Origin: Sphingobacterium tabacisoli
GTDB taxonomy: Bacteria; Bacteroidota; Bacteroidia; Sphingobacteriales; Sphingobacteriaceae
Length of the DNA: 64,000 nt
Direction of reading: 5' to 3'
NCBI RefSeq assembly: GCF_017908035.1
Contig: NZ_JAEQMU010000001.1
Coordinates: forward strand, 992,001 to 1,056,000
This document shows positions 37,241 to 46,846 of the stretch, piece by piece. The notes below the pieces were generated by a model. It was not told where the DNA came from. It worked only from the letters and a program-made list of their open reading frames with translations, and did not search any database. Made by a program: the position numbers and the translations under genes. Position 1 is the first letter of the stretch, and the number at the start of each line of letters is the position of its first letter.

Positions 37241-38062
37241 TTAATTTCTAAAGAACTGATCAAAAAATGCCATTTGTAATTGGATAGACTGGCTCCAATA
37301 ATCCCAGTTATGTTTTCCAGGCATAGATACAAAAGTATGGGGTATATTAAGATAAGTCATCTTTTCATGAAGCTTCTGATTCACCGTATAGAAAAAATCA
37401 TCCGTACCGCAATCCACAAAAAGCTTCAGGCTATTGGGTTTAATCTGATGCAACATCTCCATTACCACATGACTATCCCAAGCTTCTTTGTGTTCTGCAT
37501 ATGTTCCCAATCTTTCGATAATTTCCCAACTATTCGGGAATGGTCTAAAATCAACACCTCCCGCAGTACTCCCCAATGCACCATACACATCCTGATTCCG
37601 TATACCGATATAGAATGCCCCATGTCCTCCCATGCTCAATCCAGTGATCGCTCTACTCTCCCTATTTTGGCACACATTGTAATGCGACTCTACATGAGCC
37701 ACCAGTTCCTTGCCGACAAAGGTCTCATATTGATTATTCTTATCTCCTTCTACATCCCAATACCAACTTCCATATCCACCATCCGGGCAGACCACCATAT
37801 AATTGTACCGGTCTACCAGTGTTTTGATATAAGGCACCTTATTCACCCAATTAGAATAGTTACCAGAATATCCATGTAGGAGATACAACGTTGGGACTGG
37901 CTTTCCCTTCGCATCCGGAGATATGACCACAGTCTTTATCTTCTTCCCCATACTTGCCGAAAAAACTTCTATTGTATCGACCTGAGCAGCTTTCAGTTGT
38001 AAGCCTGCAATAAAAAAAGTGGCTACCAGAATGTAGCGGGCAAAATTAATATTCATACGCAT
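37241..38062 (-). CDS. Secreted alpha/beta-hydrolase esterase (PF00756)
   Basis: A 273-residue exported esterase of the family that includes feruloyl and acetylxylan esterases, S-formylglutathione hydrolase and siderophore esterases. Signal peptide runs to about residue 25. The nucleophile is S143 in GLSMGGHGAF, with His near 251 (GKHNWDYW) and the acid in LFVDCGTDDFF. GGYGSWYWD is typical of the family. It overlaps the upstream propeller gene by 17 bases, or 11 if it starts at the Met at 38056. Its periplasmic location next to a TonB receptor suggests processing of imported cargo. Confidence 0.9.
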   Translation of the reverse strand: MRMNINFARYILVATFFIAGLQLKAAQVDTIEVFSASMGKKIKTVVISPDAKGKPVPTLYLLHGYSGNYSNWVNKVPYIKTLVDRYNYMVVCPDGGYGSWYWDVEGDKNNQYETFVGKELVAHVESHYNVCQNRESRAITGLSMGGHGAFYIGIRNQDVYGALGSTAGGVDFRPFPNSWEIIERLGTYAEHKEAWDSHVVMEMLHQIKPNSLKLFVDCGTDDFFYTVNQKLHEKMTYLNIPHTFVSMPGKHNWDYWSQSIQLQMAFFDQFFRN

Positions 38063-38900
38063 AAAGATAAGAATCTAATCCAAAAGGACGTTCAGAAATA
38101 GTATAAAAACGACGTTTATTTCGATCGAAACAAATGGCTTCCCCTTGAGGTTCAATTTCATAAGGAGCTAACGTGTAGGGGCGTTTCAATGCAGAAAGTA
38201 TATCTTGATTTTCGTCCCGCCTCCATAGAAAAATAGAAGTCAGATTTTTAATGGCTATATATCGACCATCCTGCCGTATATCGGCTGCAGTCGCAAAGGT
38301 CAGTGGCAACTGCATCAAAGGTGACAGTTCCAACACCGCTCCTAATTTTGCATCAGAGAAGGACATTCTGAACAATGTAGATCTAAAATCCCGTTTCGAA
38401 ATAATATAAATCATATTGTCAATGGGATCAACAAACAGTGCTTCGGCATCTCTTCTTTTATCTTTATACCTGAACTTAATCTCCATAATATCCTCTCGAG
38501 CAACCACATAAGATTTATTCAATTTGTCCAATACCGGCTCCTTAAATAGAAATAGAGATAAAGTATCCCGGTTTCGTAGGTTGTTTCCCATATCTGCCAA
38601 CAATAGATAAGGCACTCCATCGATCATTAGAGATGCAATATCCTCTGCATCCACCACATTAATTCCCGCAAGATGGACTGTAGCTTTCAGATCGGCTAGG
38701 GTATCAATCAAATAAATATTTGCTTTATCGCCACTGTCATTGTGTACCCAAAATAAGTTACTATGCGTGCAAGAAGAAACTATTCCCGACACTTCCGTCA
38801 GCTTTGGGCTCTTGAGCTTTCCCATTTTTACCGGCTCCTGAGCTTTAGTGACACCTAGCTCAGATACCAGTGATAGAAGGATTAGCCAAATATATTTCAT
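38046..38900 (-). CDS. Exported propeller-like protein (SdiA-regulated/esterase-like repeats)
   Basis: A 284-residue protein with a signal peptide (about residues 1-20). Repeating segments such as LTEVSGIVSSCTHSNLFWVH, NVVDAEDIASLMIDGVPYLL and RDAEALFVDPIDNMIYIISK suggest a beta-propeller, as in Bacteroidota proteins described as SdiA-regulated or phytase-esterase-like. No catalytic motif can be assigned. It lies 14 bases after the PNGase F-like gene, in the same operon. Confidence 0.75.
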   Translation of the reverse strand: MKYIWLILLSLVSELGVTKAQEPVKMGKLKSPKLTEVSGIVSSCTHSNLFWVHNDSGDKANIYLIDTLADLKATVHLAGINVVDAEDIASLMIDGVPYLLLADMGNNLRNRDTLSLFLFKEPVLDKLNKSYVVAREDIMEIKFRYKDKRRDAEALFVDPIDNMIYIISKRDFRSTLFRMSFSDAKLGAVLELSPLMQLPLTFATAADIRQDGRYIAIKNLTSIFLWRRDENQDILSALKRPYTLAPYEIEPQGEAICFDRNKRRFYTISERPFGLDSYLYAYEY

Positions 38901-38914
38901 CCGTATTATTGTCC

Positions 38915-40582
38915 TTAGTCTTTATCAAATAATAACGCTCCACTTACGTTCCAAAAGCTAATACTATCTCCTTCTTTCGGTCCTTGCGGTATTTTCACGC
39001 GGAGGTTGTGTTTACCCGCTTTTAGGTTTCCCAGATCGATAAACAGAGGATACGTGATCGTACCGGGACACCAGTTGGATCGGCTTAGGTCAGAAGACGA
39101 CAGTCCGTTTTCAAAATTTCCTGACACCGGATTATACAATCTATAGCTTCCACAATCGACACGCCACGGCGTAAATTGAAAAACAGATTGACCGTCCAGA
39201 TACACCGTATTAGTCTTAGGCACAAATTCATCACCATTCCCCCGTCCGCCATGACCAGTCGTTATATAGCGCAATTTCGCATTCTTAATGTCTTTATCTA
39301 AAGTAAACTCAAACTCCAGCCCCTTTTCCTGACCAAACAATGTTGGATATCCCTGTCCTCCCATTTCCATCACATTTGTCGTGTTGAACAGTGCCATCAT
39401 ATCTACGTCCTTTGCATAGTTTGAACCTCCCGGATGTATCGTTAACTCCAGACTCACTTTATGTCCGCCCTTATCATAGTTTCCGATATAAGTGCCAATA
39501 TAGACTTCTTTGCCACCCATTACCTTCAAAAATTCCGACACATCCTGTCTATAAGTCACACTATCCTGCCAGGTCTTATCTTTCAAAGCCAGACGTCCAT
39601 TAAAATGCGAAACACCAAAAGGCGTAAAGAAACGCATCAGTTCAAATATTGGCGAATAACCTAACATACGAACCATTCCCAAATAAGACTGCCCATCACC
39701 GTTCTCATAAGCAGGCAATGTCTTCATCCCATTTTTCATTCCATCCAAAAAACTTTGACTCTGATCTTCTGCTATCATAAATACAGATCCTGTCCTATCG
39801 TAAGCATCTCCGTTAGATTTCTCGACCAGCTCTATAAAAGCCTGACTGTTATCTGATATTTCTGGCACACGGATTCGCTTCATGATTACGGTACCTTCGG
39901 CAAACCGCATTACAGAGTCCGATTTGATTCCTGGTTGAAAACATATCTGTTCATTCTTAAAAATAGGAATCTGTACAAAGCGGCTCTTCCACAGTACATC
40001 CTTATAGGTCAATTCATCTAACAGCGCGTCGGTCTTCGGAAATTTCAATATTGCGGGCCAGGATTTTATACGTTCTACGCCCGTCGCCACCAGCCCTGAA
40101 TTTCCATTACGTCTATATTCCATTACCAGCCCTAGATCAAGTCCCATATCATTCGGAGCGGCATTGACTCCCAGATCATTATTGTACCAAAGTTCTATTG
40201 CGTTCGAGTTTACCGAAGTTGTTGCTTTACGCACCTCCCTATCCAAAATATTCTTTCTTTCCTCCGTAATAGTATAGCTATAACGTGCGAATGCCTGATC
40301 GTCCACTGTTGCTATTTTTTTATCTGCCGATAGTGCAGACTGCTTAATCACTTTCCAATCATCAAAAGCTATGTAAGACTCCTCATAAGGATACCTGGCA
40401 TTTCCATCCACTACACTTTGCTTAGAGATTATTGTCTTGCCTTTGGAAGCATACACAATTACAGGATCTTGCTTTATCATCGCTCCATCCCTAAAATAAT
40501 GATAAGTTATTTTGTAGATGTCCTGCCCCATGCCGATCACAACATACAGTTGACATAAAACAATCCAGATTATTCTTTTCAT
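38915..40582 (-). CDS. PNGase F-like peptide:N-glycosidase
   Basis: A 555-residue exported protein (signal peptide about 1-19). Residues from about 335 to 555 match the two eight-stranded sandwiches of PNGase F, which releases N-glycans from glycoproteins. Support includes DVSEFLKVMGGKEVYIGTYI, GHGGRGNGDEF, and the paired cysteines C477 and C505 (WRVDC and NWCPG). E452 (GNGDEF) aligns with PNGase F's catalytic E206. The other two acidic residues cannot be aligned with confidence. An extra N-terminal region of about 300 residues is unlike classical PNGase F (total about 354 with leader) and recalls PNGase F-II type enzymes. Activity unproven. Confidence 0.85.
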   Translation of the reverse strand: MKRIIWIVLCQLYVVIGMGQDIYKITYHYFRDGAMIKQDPVIVYASKGKTIISKQSVVDGNARYPYEESYIAFDDWKVIKQSALSADKKIATVDDQAFARYSYTITEERKNILDREVRKATTSVNSNAIELWYNNDLGVNAAPNDMGLDLGLVMEYRRNGNSGLVATGVERIKSWPAILKFPKTDALLDELTYKDVLWKSRFVQIPIFKNEQICFQPGIKSDSVMRFAEGTVIMKRIRVPEISDNSQAFIELVEKSNGDAYDRTGSVFMIAEDQSQSFLDGMKNGMKTLPAYENGDGQSYLGMVRMLGYSPIFELMRFFTPFGVSHFNGRLALKDKTWQDSVTYRQDVSEFLKVMGGKEVYIGTYIGNYDKGGHKVSLELTIHPGGSNYAKDVDMMALFNTTNVMEMGGQGYPTLFGQEKGLEFEFTLDKDIKNAKLRYITTGHGGRGNGDEFVPKTNTVYLDGQSVFQFTPWRVDCGSYRLYNPVSGNFENGLSSSDLSRSNWCPGTITYPLFIDLGNLKAGKHNLRVKIPQGPKEGDSISFWNVSGALLFDKD

Positions 40583-40593
40583 AACTATTCTAT

Positions 40594-41637
40594 TTACAAT
40601 ACTTCGATTATAGTCCCATCTTCAATAGGATGAGATGTACAGATCAGGCAACGTCCATTTCCGACCTCACGATCTGTCAGTATCTCGTTATAATCCATCC
40701 TGACAGCACCTTGATGCACCTGAGATATACATGTACTGCACATTCCAGACTTGCAGGAATAAGGCAATTTTAGTTTGTGCTCCAAGCCCACATCCAAGAC
40801 ACTTTTATTATAAGGAATCGTCATCGGATACGATTGTCCATTAAATTTCAAGACAATATCATAAGCTGTCATATCTACTGGTTCTTCCTCTTTTTCATCC
40901 TCATCCTCTTCCTCTTCAGGAAAGTGAAATGTTTCCTTCTTAATGGTCTCGTCCGGGAATCCCATTCCCAATAGCGTAAACCGGCAGAGGTCCATGTAGA
41001 ATAGCGGTCCACAGGTGTAGAACACCGGTTCGACTCCAGTCTCCATATTAGCATTGACCAATTCGATCAGGTATTCCCTGTTCAGTCTCGCTTTTAGGAG
41101 ATTCTTCTTATTCGACCAAATAAATTCAATCTTCAGCCGATCCGGATATTTTTCCTGCCACTGTAGTAGCTCTTCATAAAACAACGTAGACTCCTTACTG
41201 CTGTTGCTGTAGATAAGTACCACTTTACTATTTACTTCGCGGGTCAATGCCGTTTTCAGAATGGAGAATAGCGGCGTCACTCCGACTCCAGCGCCAAACA
41301 AAAATACGGTCCTTTGAATATCGGTTTCGGGCTCATACACAAAAAGGCCCTGTGGATCGATGACCTCGATTACATCTCCTACAGCTGTACTATGATGTAA
41401 CAGGCGCGATATTTCACCATTATCGACTCGCTTTACCGTTACCTCATAAGGTTCATCTACATCAGGTGAGCTACTAAAAGAATATGACCTACGTACTTCC
41501 CGCTCGCCAAATTGAAAACAAAGTGTTAAAAATTGTCCCGCCTTATAAGTCGGAAAGGAACCCGAAAGGTCTTGAAAGCGAATAGAAATATTATTATTGG
41601 GATGTTTGATAATATCCGATATCCTGAACTTATACAT
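40594..41637 (-). CDS. Ferredoxin-NADP reductase with C-terminal 2Fe-2S domain (PaaE/HmpX-like)
   Basis: A 347-residue cytosolic electron-transfer protein. It has an FAD domain (RSYSFSSSPDVDEP, residues about 50-63), an NAD(P) domain (FLFGAGVGVTPLFSIL), an acidic insertion (EEEEDEDEKEEE, about 246-257), and a plant-type ferredoxin (CKSGMCSTC plus a distant C in CLICTS). Such proteins pass electrons to oxygenases or other acceptors. It heads a six-gene operon with PNGase F-like and TonB genes, which is unexpected for its type. Promoter directly abuts the ATG. Confidence 0.92.
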   Translation of the reverse strand: MYKFRISDIIKHPNNNISIRFQDLSGSFPTYKAGQFLTLCFQFGEREVRRSYSFSSSPDVDEPYEVTVKRVDNGEISRLLHHSTAVGDVIEVIDPQGLFVYEPETDIQRTVFLFGAGVGVTPLFSILKTALTREVNSKVVLIYSNSSKESTLFYEELLQWQEKYPDRLKIEFIWSNKKNLLKARLNREYLIELVNANMETGVEPVFYTCGPLFYMDLCRFTLLGMGFPDETIKKETFHFPEEEEDEDEKEEEPVDMTAYDIVLKFNGQSYPMTIPYNKSVLDVGLEHKLKLPYSCKSGMCSTCISQVHQGAVRMDYNEILTDREVGNGRCLICTSHPIEDGTIIEVL

Positions 41638-41642
41638 AGTGC

Positions 41643-41673
41643 TAAAGATAGAGTCTTAAAAAATTTAAATCAA
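41643..41673 (-). promoter_or_regulatory. Promoter of the reductase-PNGase F-TonB operon
   Basis: Minus strand TTG (41673-41671), 20-base spacer, TATCTTTA (41650-41643), one mismatch from consensus. The ATG begins 5 bases later, so the leader is predicted to be about two bases. Confidence 0.6.
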
Positions 41674-41726
41674 ATAAATAGTTATGATAAGCCATTAAAA
41701 CTTTCTATTACCTGGTATCTAAACAA

Positions 41727-41756
41727 AAAATCCCGATCATTGCTGACCGGGATTTT
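41727..41756 (-). terminator. Terminator of the rimP-nusA-infB operon
   Basis: AAAATCCCG (41727-41735) pairs with 41748-41756, extended by TCA/TGA across one mismatch; the loop is TTGC. T-rich sequence follows on the minus strand, 18 bases after the infB stop. Confidence 0.85.
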
Positions 41757-41774
41757 GATATTCGTTAATGTAAA

Positions 41775-44700
41775 TTACAGTTTACGTTTTACTTCAACTT
41801 GTTCGTATGCTTCAACGATGTCACCAACTTGTATATCGTTATACTTGTCAATCTGAAGACCACATTCGTAACCGTGTGTTACTTCTTTCACGTCATCTTT
41901 AAAGCGTTTCAATGAAGCCAATCGACCTGTGTGTACTACTACACCATCGCGGATTATGCGGATATCATTATTTCTAGCGATTTTACCCGTTGTAACCATA
42001 CATCCTGCAATCGTACCGACCTTAGTAATCTTGAATGTCTCACGGATTTCAACTTCCGCAACGATTTTCTCTTCAAACTTAGGTTCCAACATACCTTCCA
42101 TCGCTGACTTAAGCTCTTCGATTGCATCGTAGATAATTGAGTACAGACGGATATCAATTTGCTCGTTCTCTGCTAGTTTACGCGCATTTTGTGTAGGTCT
42201 TACCTGGAAACCGATGATTACAGCATCTGAAGCAGAAGCCAATAACACATCCGACTCCGAGATCGCACCCACAGATTTGTGGATAATATTAACCTGGATT
42301 TCATCCGTAGATAGTTTCAACAATGAGTCAGATAGTGCCTCGATAGATCCATCCACGTCACCCTTAACAATAATATTAAGTTCTTTAAAGTTACCGATTG
42401 CCAGACGACGGCCGATTTCATCCAAGGTAATGTGTTTCGTAGCACGCATACCTTGCTCACGTTGTAATTGTAAGCGTTTGTTCGCTACAACACGAGCGTC
42501 AGACTCACTCTCCATAACATATAGCTTATCACCAGCTGTAGGAGCTCCCGACATACCCAAAATCTGAACCGGTACCGAAGGACCAGCCTCTTTCACACGT
42601 TCGCCGCGTTCATTTGTCAAAGCTTTCACTTTACCAGAGTGCGATCCTGCTAGAATTGCATCTCCCACACGTAGTGTTCCGCCCTGTACCATTACCGTAG
42701 TTACGATACCGCGTCCTTTATCCAATGCTGCCTCGATTACCGAACCAACGGCACGTTTCTTAGGATCCGCTTTAAGCTCTAACATCTCCGCCTCCAACAA
42801 TACTTTCTCTAGTAATAGCTCTACGTTCTCACCTGTTTTTGCGGAGATTTCCTGTGCCTGGAATTTACCGCCCCAATCTTCCACAAGAATATTCATTGCA
42901 GATAGTTGCTCACGGATTCTATCCGCATTAGCCCCCGGCTTATCCACCTTAGTGAATGCAAATACAATTGGTGCACCAGCTGCCTGAGCATGGTTGATTG
43001 CTTCTTTTGTCTGAGGCATCACAGCATCATCCGCTGCGATCACGATAATAACGATATCTGTTACTTTCGCACCACGTGCACGCATCGCTGTAAAGGCTTC
43101 GTGACCTGGCGTATCCAAGAAAGTTATCTTACGACCTCCGTCAAGCGTTACTGCATATGCACCGATGTGCTGCGTGATACCACCTGCTTCACCTTTAGTT
43201 ACATTTGCCTTACGGACATAATCCAATAAAGACGTTTTACCATGATCGACGTGTCCCATTACAGTAACAATCGGAGCACGAGGAATCAAGTTATCTTCAT
43301 TATCTGCTTCTTCAAGTTCTGTAGTCTCTTCGTCTTCTGGTTTTATAAACTCAATTTTATAATCAAACTCATCCGCTACGATAGCTAACGTTTCAGCATC
43401 CAGACGTTGGTTGATCGACACAAACATACCTAAGCTCATACATGTACCGATAACTTTAGTCACAGGAACATCCATTAGATTAGCCAATTCATTTGCCGTT
43501 ACAAATTCCGTAACACGCAATACGTTTGACATCATTTCTTGTTCCATTGCTGCTTCTTCCGCAGATAAAGCTACATCGTCACGTTTCTGTCTTCTTAGTT
43601 TGGCACGTTGTGCGAATTTACCCGATTTACCCGCTCCGCTCAAACGAGCAAGCGTAGCTTTGATCTGGTCTTGAATTTCTTTTTCCGACAATTCTCCTTT
43701 AGGAGCATCTTGTCTTGGTCCCTTATTTCTTGGGTCAAACTTTCCTCTTCCAGCTGGAGCATTTCCGCCTCCTGGACGATTATTGTTGTTATTATTACCA
43801 CGCGGTCCGCCACCATGTTGGAAGCCACCTTGTCTGTGCTGTCCTTGACCCCCAGCGCCCTGTTGGAAGCCACCCTGTCTGTGTTGCCCCTGACCACCTT
43901 GTTGATTTCCACCGTGCTGTCCTCCCTGCTCATTTGGAGAGATAGGCATACCCGGTTTATTTGTCCGTTTACGCTTGCGCTTATTGTCTTGATTCGCATT
44001 AGACGATGAAGCCACAGGCTTCTCTTTAGGTTTGAAGGTCGGTAATTCAATTTTACCGATAACCTTTGGTCCTTCCAGTTTTTCAGAACGAGCGCGAATC
44101 ACTTCGTTTTGCTCTTCTGCAGGTTTAGATTCTATAACAGGTTTATTTTCCACCTTTATTTCTTCCTTTTTAACTTCAATTTTATGTTCTGGTTTCTCAA
44201 CCACAGGCTTCACCTCTTCTACAGGTTTCACAACCTCTTCCTTCTGTGCTATTGGCGCAGGAGCTGGCGTAGGTGCAGGTTTTGGTTCTTCTTTCACTTC
44301 AGGTTTAGCTGGCTCTACCGACTTAGGTGCCTCAACTGCTTTAGGCTCTTCTTTTACGACCTCCTTAACAGGTTCTGCTTTGACTTCTGACTTCTCGACA
44401 ACTTCTTCTTTCTTCTTTGCCTTCCCTTTATTTAAGCTATCCAAATCAATTTTGCCTACGACCTTAAGATGTCCTCCAGCTGTATTTTCTTCTACTTTCT
44501 CTGGCTTTTCTGTCTCTTCCTTTTCTACAGGGGCAGGTGTTGCTACATTTTTGATTAGGATCTCTTCCGAATCATCAGCATGATCTTCTCTTTTAGAGGC
44601 TATAGAATCTTGAGGTACGGTTGCACTTCCGCCCAAAGGAGTTTCATCACGACGAATTTTTCCAATAACAATCTGCTTCGCTTCATCCTTCGCAATTTTG

Positions 44701-44870
44701 TCACCTTGAAATTCGCGCGAAAGAACGCCATACATATCTCCAGTTAATTTTGTTGTAGGTTTTGCTTCTACGTCAAAACCCTTTTTACTTAAAAATTCCA
44801 CTGCAGTACCTATACCAATATTAAGTTCCTTTGCTGCTTTGAGTAAGTTTATGCTTTTACCTTCTGTCAT
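41775..44870 (-). CDS. infB: Translation initiation factor IF-2
   Basis: GTPase of 1031 residues that places fMet-tRNA on the 30S subunit. The order is an IF2_N domain (residues 1-55), a long Lys/Glu/Pro-rich segment (110-290), a Gly/Gln/Asn/Arg-rich tract (315-375), a second N-domain near 450-500, then the G domain with [20 protein letters not shown] and NxxD-type FTKVDKP, followed by domains II-IV. The long disordered N-terminus is typical of Bacteroidota. It is the third gene of rimP-nusA-infB, 107 bases after nusA, with its own possible promoter. Confidence 0.97.
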   Translation of the reverse strand: MTEGKSINLLKAAKELNIGIGTAVEFLSKKGFDVEAKPTTKLTGDMYGVLSREFQGDKIAKDEAKQIVIGKIRRDETPLGGSATVPQDSIASKREDHADDSEEILIKNVATPAPVEKEETEKPEKVEENTAGGHLKVVGKIDLDSLNKGKAKKKEEVVEKSEVKAEPVKEVVKEEPKAVEAPKSVEPAKPEVKEEPKPAPTPAPAPIAQKEEVVKPVEEVKPVVEKPEHKIEVKKEEIKVENKPVIESKPAEEQNEVIRARSEKLEGPKVIGKIELPTFKPKEKPVASSSNANQDNKRKRKRTNKPGMPISPNEQGGQHGGNQQGGQGQHRQGGFQQGAGGQGQHRQGGFQHGGGPRGNNNNNNRPGGGNAPAGRGKFDPRNKGPRQDAPKGELSEKEIQDQIKATLARLSGAGKSGKFAQRAKLRRQKRDDVALSAEEAAMEQEMMSNVLRVTEFVTANELANLMDVPVTKVIGTCMSLGMFVSINQRLDAETLAIVADEFDYKIEFIKPEDEETTELEEADNEDNLIPRAPIVTVMGHVDHGKTSLLDYVRKANVTKGEAGGITQHIGAYAVTLDGGRKITFLDTPGHEAFTAMRARGAKVTDIVIIVIAADDAVMPQTKEAINHAQAAGAPIVFAFTKVDKPGANADRIREQLSAMNILVEDWGGKFQAQEISAKTGENVELLLEKVLLEAEMLELKADPKKRAVGSVIEAALDKGRGIVTTVMVQGGTLRVGDAILAGSHSGKVKALTNERGERVKEAGPSVPVQILGMSGAPTAGDKLYVMESESDARVVANKRLQLQREQGMRATKHITLDEIGRRLAIGNFKELNIIVKGDVDGSIEALSDSLLKLSTDEIQVNIIHKSVGAISESDVLLASASDAVIIGFQVRPTQNARKLAENEQIDIRLYSIIYDAIEELKSAMEGMLEPKFEEKIVAEVEIRETFKITKVGTIAGCMVTTGKIARNNDIRIIRDGVVVHTGRLASLKRFKDDVKEVTHGYECGLQIDKYNDIQVGDIVEAYEQVEVKRKL
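43746..43928 (-). repeat. Gly/Gln/Asn-rich low-complexity tract within infB
   Basis: Encodes residues 315-375 of IF-2, with an imperfect repeat of GQHRQGGFQ followed by a run of six Asn. The DNA copies (around 43810-43890) are similar but not identical. It is prone to length change and to false ORFs on the other strand. Confidence 0.8.
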
Positions 44871-44901
44871 CTATTTATTAACCTCTAAAAATCTGTTACT
44901 A

Positions 44902-44934
44902 CAAAAATATGTTTTTTTTACTCGCAATTAACAA
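44902..44934 (-). promoter_or_regulatory. Possible internal promoter for infB
   Basis: Minus strand TTG (44934-44932), 22-base spacer, TATTTTTG (44909-44902) lies in the 107-base nusA-infB gap; predicted leader about 28 bases. Confidence 0.5.
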
Positions 44935-44977
44935 ATATTTACATTTAATATGTAATATCCGTATGGGCAACCGAAGC

Positions 44978-46216
44978 TTATTCAAACTCCGATTGCAAAA
45001 TGCGCACTATCTCCTGGATAGTATCTTCTTCTAAATCCGTGCGTCTTGTCAATTCTTCTAACGACAACGACAATACCGACTTCGCACTATCTAGACCAAC
45101 ACGTTTCAATTCGTCGATGATCCAGCTGTCGATTTCATCTGAGAATTCTTCGATATCCACATCTTCCTCTACCTCATCGTTCTCTCTGTACACATCGATT
45201 TCATAACCTGTCAACTTGCCGGCCAACTTGATATTGTGTCCTCCACGGCCGATAGCCAATGAAACCTGATCTGGCTTCAAGTAGACTGCAGCTGTCTTTT
45301 CATCTTCATCAATCTTGATAGAAGAGATACGCGCAGGGCTCAATGCACGTGTGATATACAAGGAGTGGTTTGTTGTGAAATTGATAACGTCAATATTTTC
45401 ATTACGCAATTCGCGTACAATACCATGGATACGGGACCCTTTCATACCCACACAGGCTCCTACTGGATCGATACGGTCATCATAAGACTCTACCGCTACC
45501 TTAGCACGTTCTCCTGGTTCGCGTACGATTTTCTTAATGGTAATCAAACCATCAAAGATCTCTGGAACTTCCAGTTCAAACAGACGCTGTAAGAATTCAG
45601 GTGCTGTACGTGAAATAATAATCTTAGGATTACTGTTCATCATATCCACCTTATAGACTACTGCGCGAATGCTATCACCTTTTTTGAAATAATCGGCTGG
45701 GATCTGCTCTGCTTTAGGCAGGATCAGCTCATTGCCATCCTCATCCAATACCAGAATTTCTTTCTTCCAGATCTGATAAACCTCTCCGATTACCAATTCA
45801 CCTTCGCGGTCTTTATATTTCTTGAATACCTCATCCTTCTCTAGCTCTAATACTTTAGATACCAACGTCTGACGGGCTGCCAAGATTGCACGGCGGCCAA
45901 AACTTTCCAGTGTAATCTGCTCGATATAATCATCCCCAACTTCCAAATCAGGATCAAACTGGTGTGCTTCAGCTAATTCGATTTCTAAATCATCATCTTC
46001 CGAAAATCCGTCCTCCATCACCACACGTGTTCTCCACATTTCCAAATCCCCATTATCCGGATTCACAATAACGTCAACATTCTCGTCCGTACCGAAACGC
46101 TTACGGATCATGCTGCGGAATACTTCCTCTAATACTGTAATTACCGTAGGACGGTCGATATTTTTGAACTCTTTAAACTCCTGAAAAGAGTCAATCAAAT
46201 TAATATTGCTGCTCAT
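44978..46216 (-). CDS. nusA: Transcription termination/antitermination factor NusA
   Basis: RNA polymerase-binding factor of 412 residues controlling pausing and termination. It has an N-terminal polymerase-binding domain (1-125), S1 (about 130-200), and KH1/KH2 (205-345, with VGACVGMKGSRIHGIVRELR and VSLAIGRGGHNIKLAGKLTG). It ends with a short acidic tail (VEEDVDIEEFSDEIDSWIID) and one helical repeat, so it lacks the two full AR repeats of E. coli. It starts 2 bases after rimP, translation coupled. Confidence 0.97.
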   Translation of the reverse strand: MSSNINLIDSFQEFKEFKNIDRPTVITVLEEVFRSMIRKRFGTDENVDVIVNPDNGDLEMWRTRVVMEDGFSEDDDLEIELAEAHQFDPDLEVGDDYIEQITLESFGRRAILAARQTLVSKVLELEKDEVFKKYKDREGELVIGEVYQIWKKEILVLDEDGNELILPKAEQIPADYFKKGDSIRAVVYKVDMMNSNPKIIISRTAPEFLQRLFELEVPEIFDGLITIKKIVREPGERAKVAVESYDDRIDPVGACVGMKGSRIHGIVRELRNENIDVINFTTNHSLYITRALSPARISSIKIDEDEKTAAVYLKPDQVSLAIGRGGHNIKLAGKLTGYEIDVYRENDEVEEDVDIEEFSDEIDSWIIDELKRVGLDSAKSVLSLSLEELTRRTDLEEDTIQEIVRILQSEFE

Positions 46217-46218
46217 TT

Positions 46219-46683
46219 TTAGTTAAATGAAATTAACACCTTTGTTTCTGTTATTTTATCCATTGAAAATATGACTTCGTTTGTTTCAGCCTTTTTTCCT
46301 TTTTCTTTTATTATTTCTTCGATTACCACTTCCGACTCCGTTGCGCTGATCAGTTTACCTTCACGCTTAGTGCCATCCTCCAATTTAATACGGACATTGC
46401 GTCCTATGTTCTTGACATATTGTCTCGGCATCAATAGACCTGTGTCTATCCCCGGCGAAGAGACCTCCAGGCGGTAAGCCTTTTCAATTGCATTCTCCTC
46501 TTCCAGGTGAAATCCCACATGCCTACTCACTGCCACACAATCCTCAATAGAGATTCCCTCATCACCATCCAACAAGATTTCAAGAACCCCATTTTTCAAC
46601 ATCTTTATACGAACTACAAAGAGATCTGCTCTATCTGCAATCTTTTCTTCTACCAGTTCTTTTACGCGTTGTTCGACCTGCAT
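46219..46683 (-). CDS. rimP: Ribosome maturation factor RimP
   Basis: A 154-residue protein needed for 30S subunit assembly. The N-terminal half carries the family pattern VLEILLDGDEGISIEDCVAV and LEVSSPGIDTGL, and the C-terminal half is an SH3-like domain (GRNVRIKLEDGTKREGKL). It is the first gene of the rimP-nusA-infB operon. The only promoter seen upstream is separated from the start by an intrinsic terminator hairpin. Confidence 0.95.
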   Translation of the reverse strand: MQVEQRVKELVEEKIADRADLFVVRIKMLKNGVLEILLDGDEGISIEDCVAVSRHVGFHLEEENAIEKAYRLEVSSPGIDTGLLMPRQYVKNIGRNVRIKLEDGTKREGKLISATESEVVIEEIIKEKGKKAETNEVIFSMDKITETKVLISFN

Positions 46684-46702
46684 ACGTTAATTTTAAAAAT
46701 CA

Positions 46703-46733
46703 ATTAAAAAAGGGGGCAAATACATGCCCCCTT
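46703..46733 (-). terminator. Intrinsic terminator in the rimP leader
   Basis: AAGGGGGCA (46710-46718) pairs with 46725-46733 around a 6-base loop. On the minus strand the stem is followed by TTTTTTAATT, reaching to about 46703. It lies downstream of a consensus promoter and 20-odd bases before the rimP ATG. It can end transcripts of the upstream XRE/S24 gene but must also be crossed by any rimP transcript. Confidence 0.85.
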
Positions 46734-46747
46734 CCTTTCAGATAGTA

Positions 46748-46777
46748 CAAAAGTAGTATTTTTTTTTGAAAAACACA
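46748..46777 (-). promoter_or_regulatory. Promoter of rimP-nusA-infB
   Basis: Minus strand TTG (46777-46775), 19-base spacer, TACTTTTG (46755-46748). A full consensus match, predicting a start near 46744 and a leader of about 60 bases containing the terminator hairpin. Confidence 0.72.
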
Positions 46778-46846
46778 AGCCTCCCGTATATTTTTTCGAT
46801 CCGCATATCATCTGGCGCTTCTTAAAAACATCTTAGCATCTTTTAG

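Noticed and set aside
37280..37879. A 199-residue plus-strand frame opposite the esterase
   Set aside because: It is complementary to a well-conserved alpha/beta hydrolase; amino-acid composition is skewed to Ile/His as in antisense frames.
43608..44050. Several open frames in both strands across the IF-2 low-complexity tract
   Set aside because: They arise from repetitive codons of the Gly/Gln/Asn tract and have no protein-like composition.
44032..44583. A 183-residue Ser/Thr/Phe-rich open frame opposite infB
   Set aside because: It is the complement of the Lys/Glu/Pro-rich linker codons of infB; its composition is fully explained by that and it has no promoter or motif.
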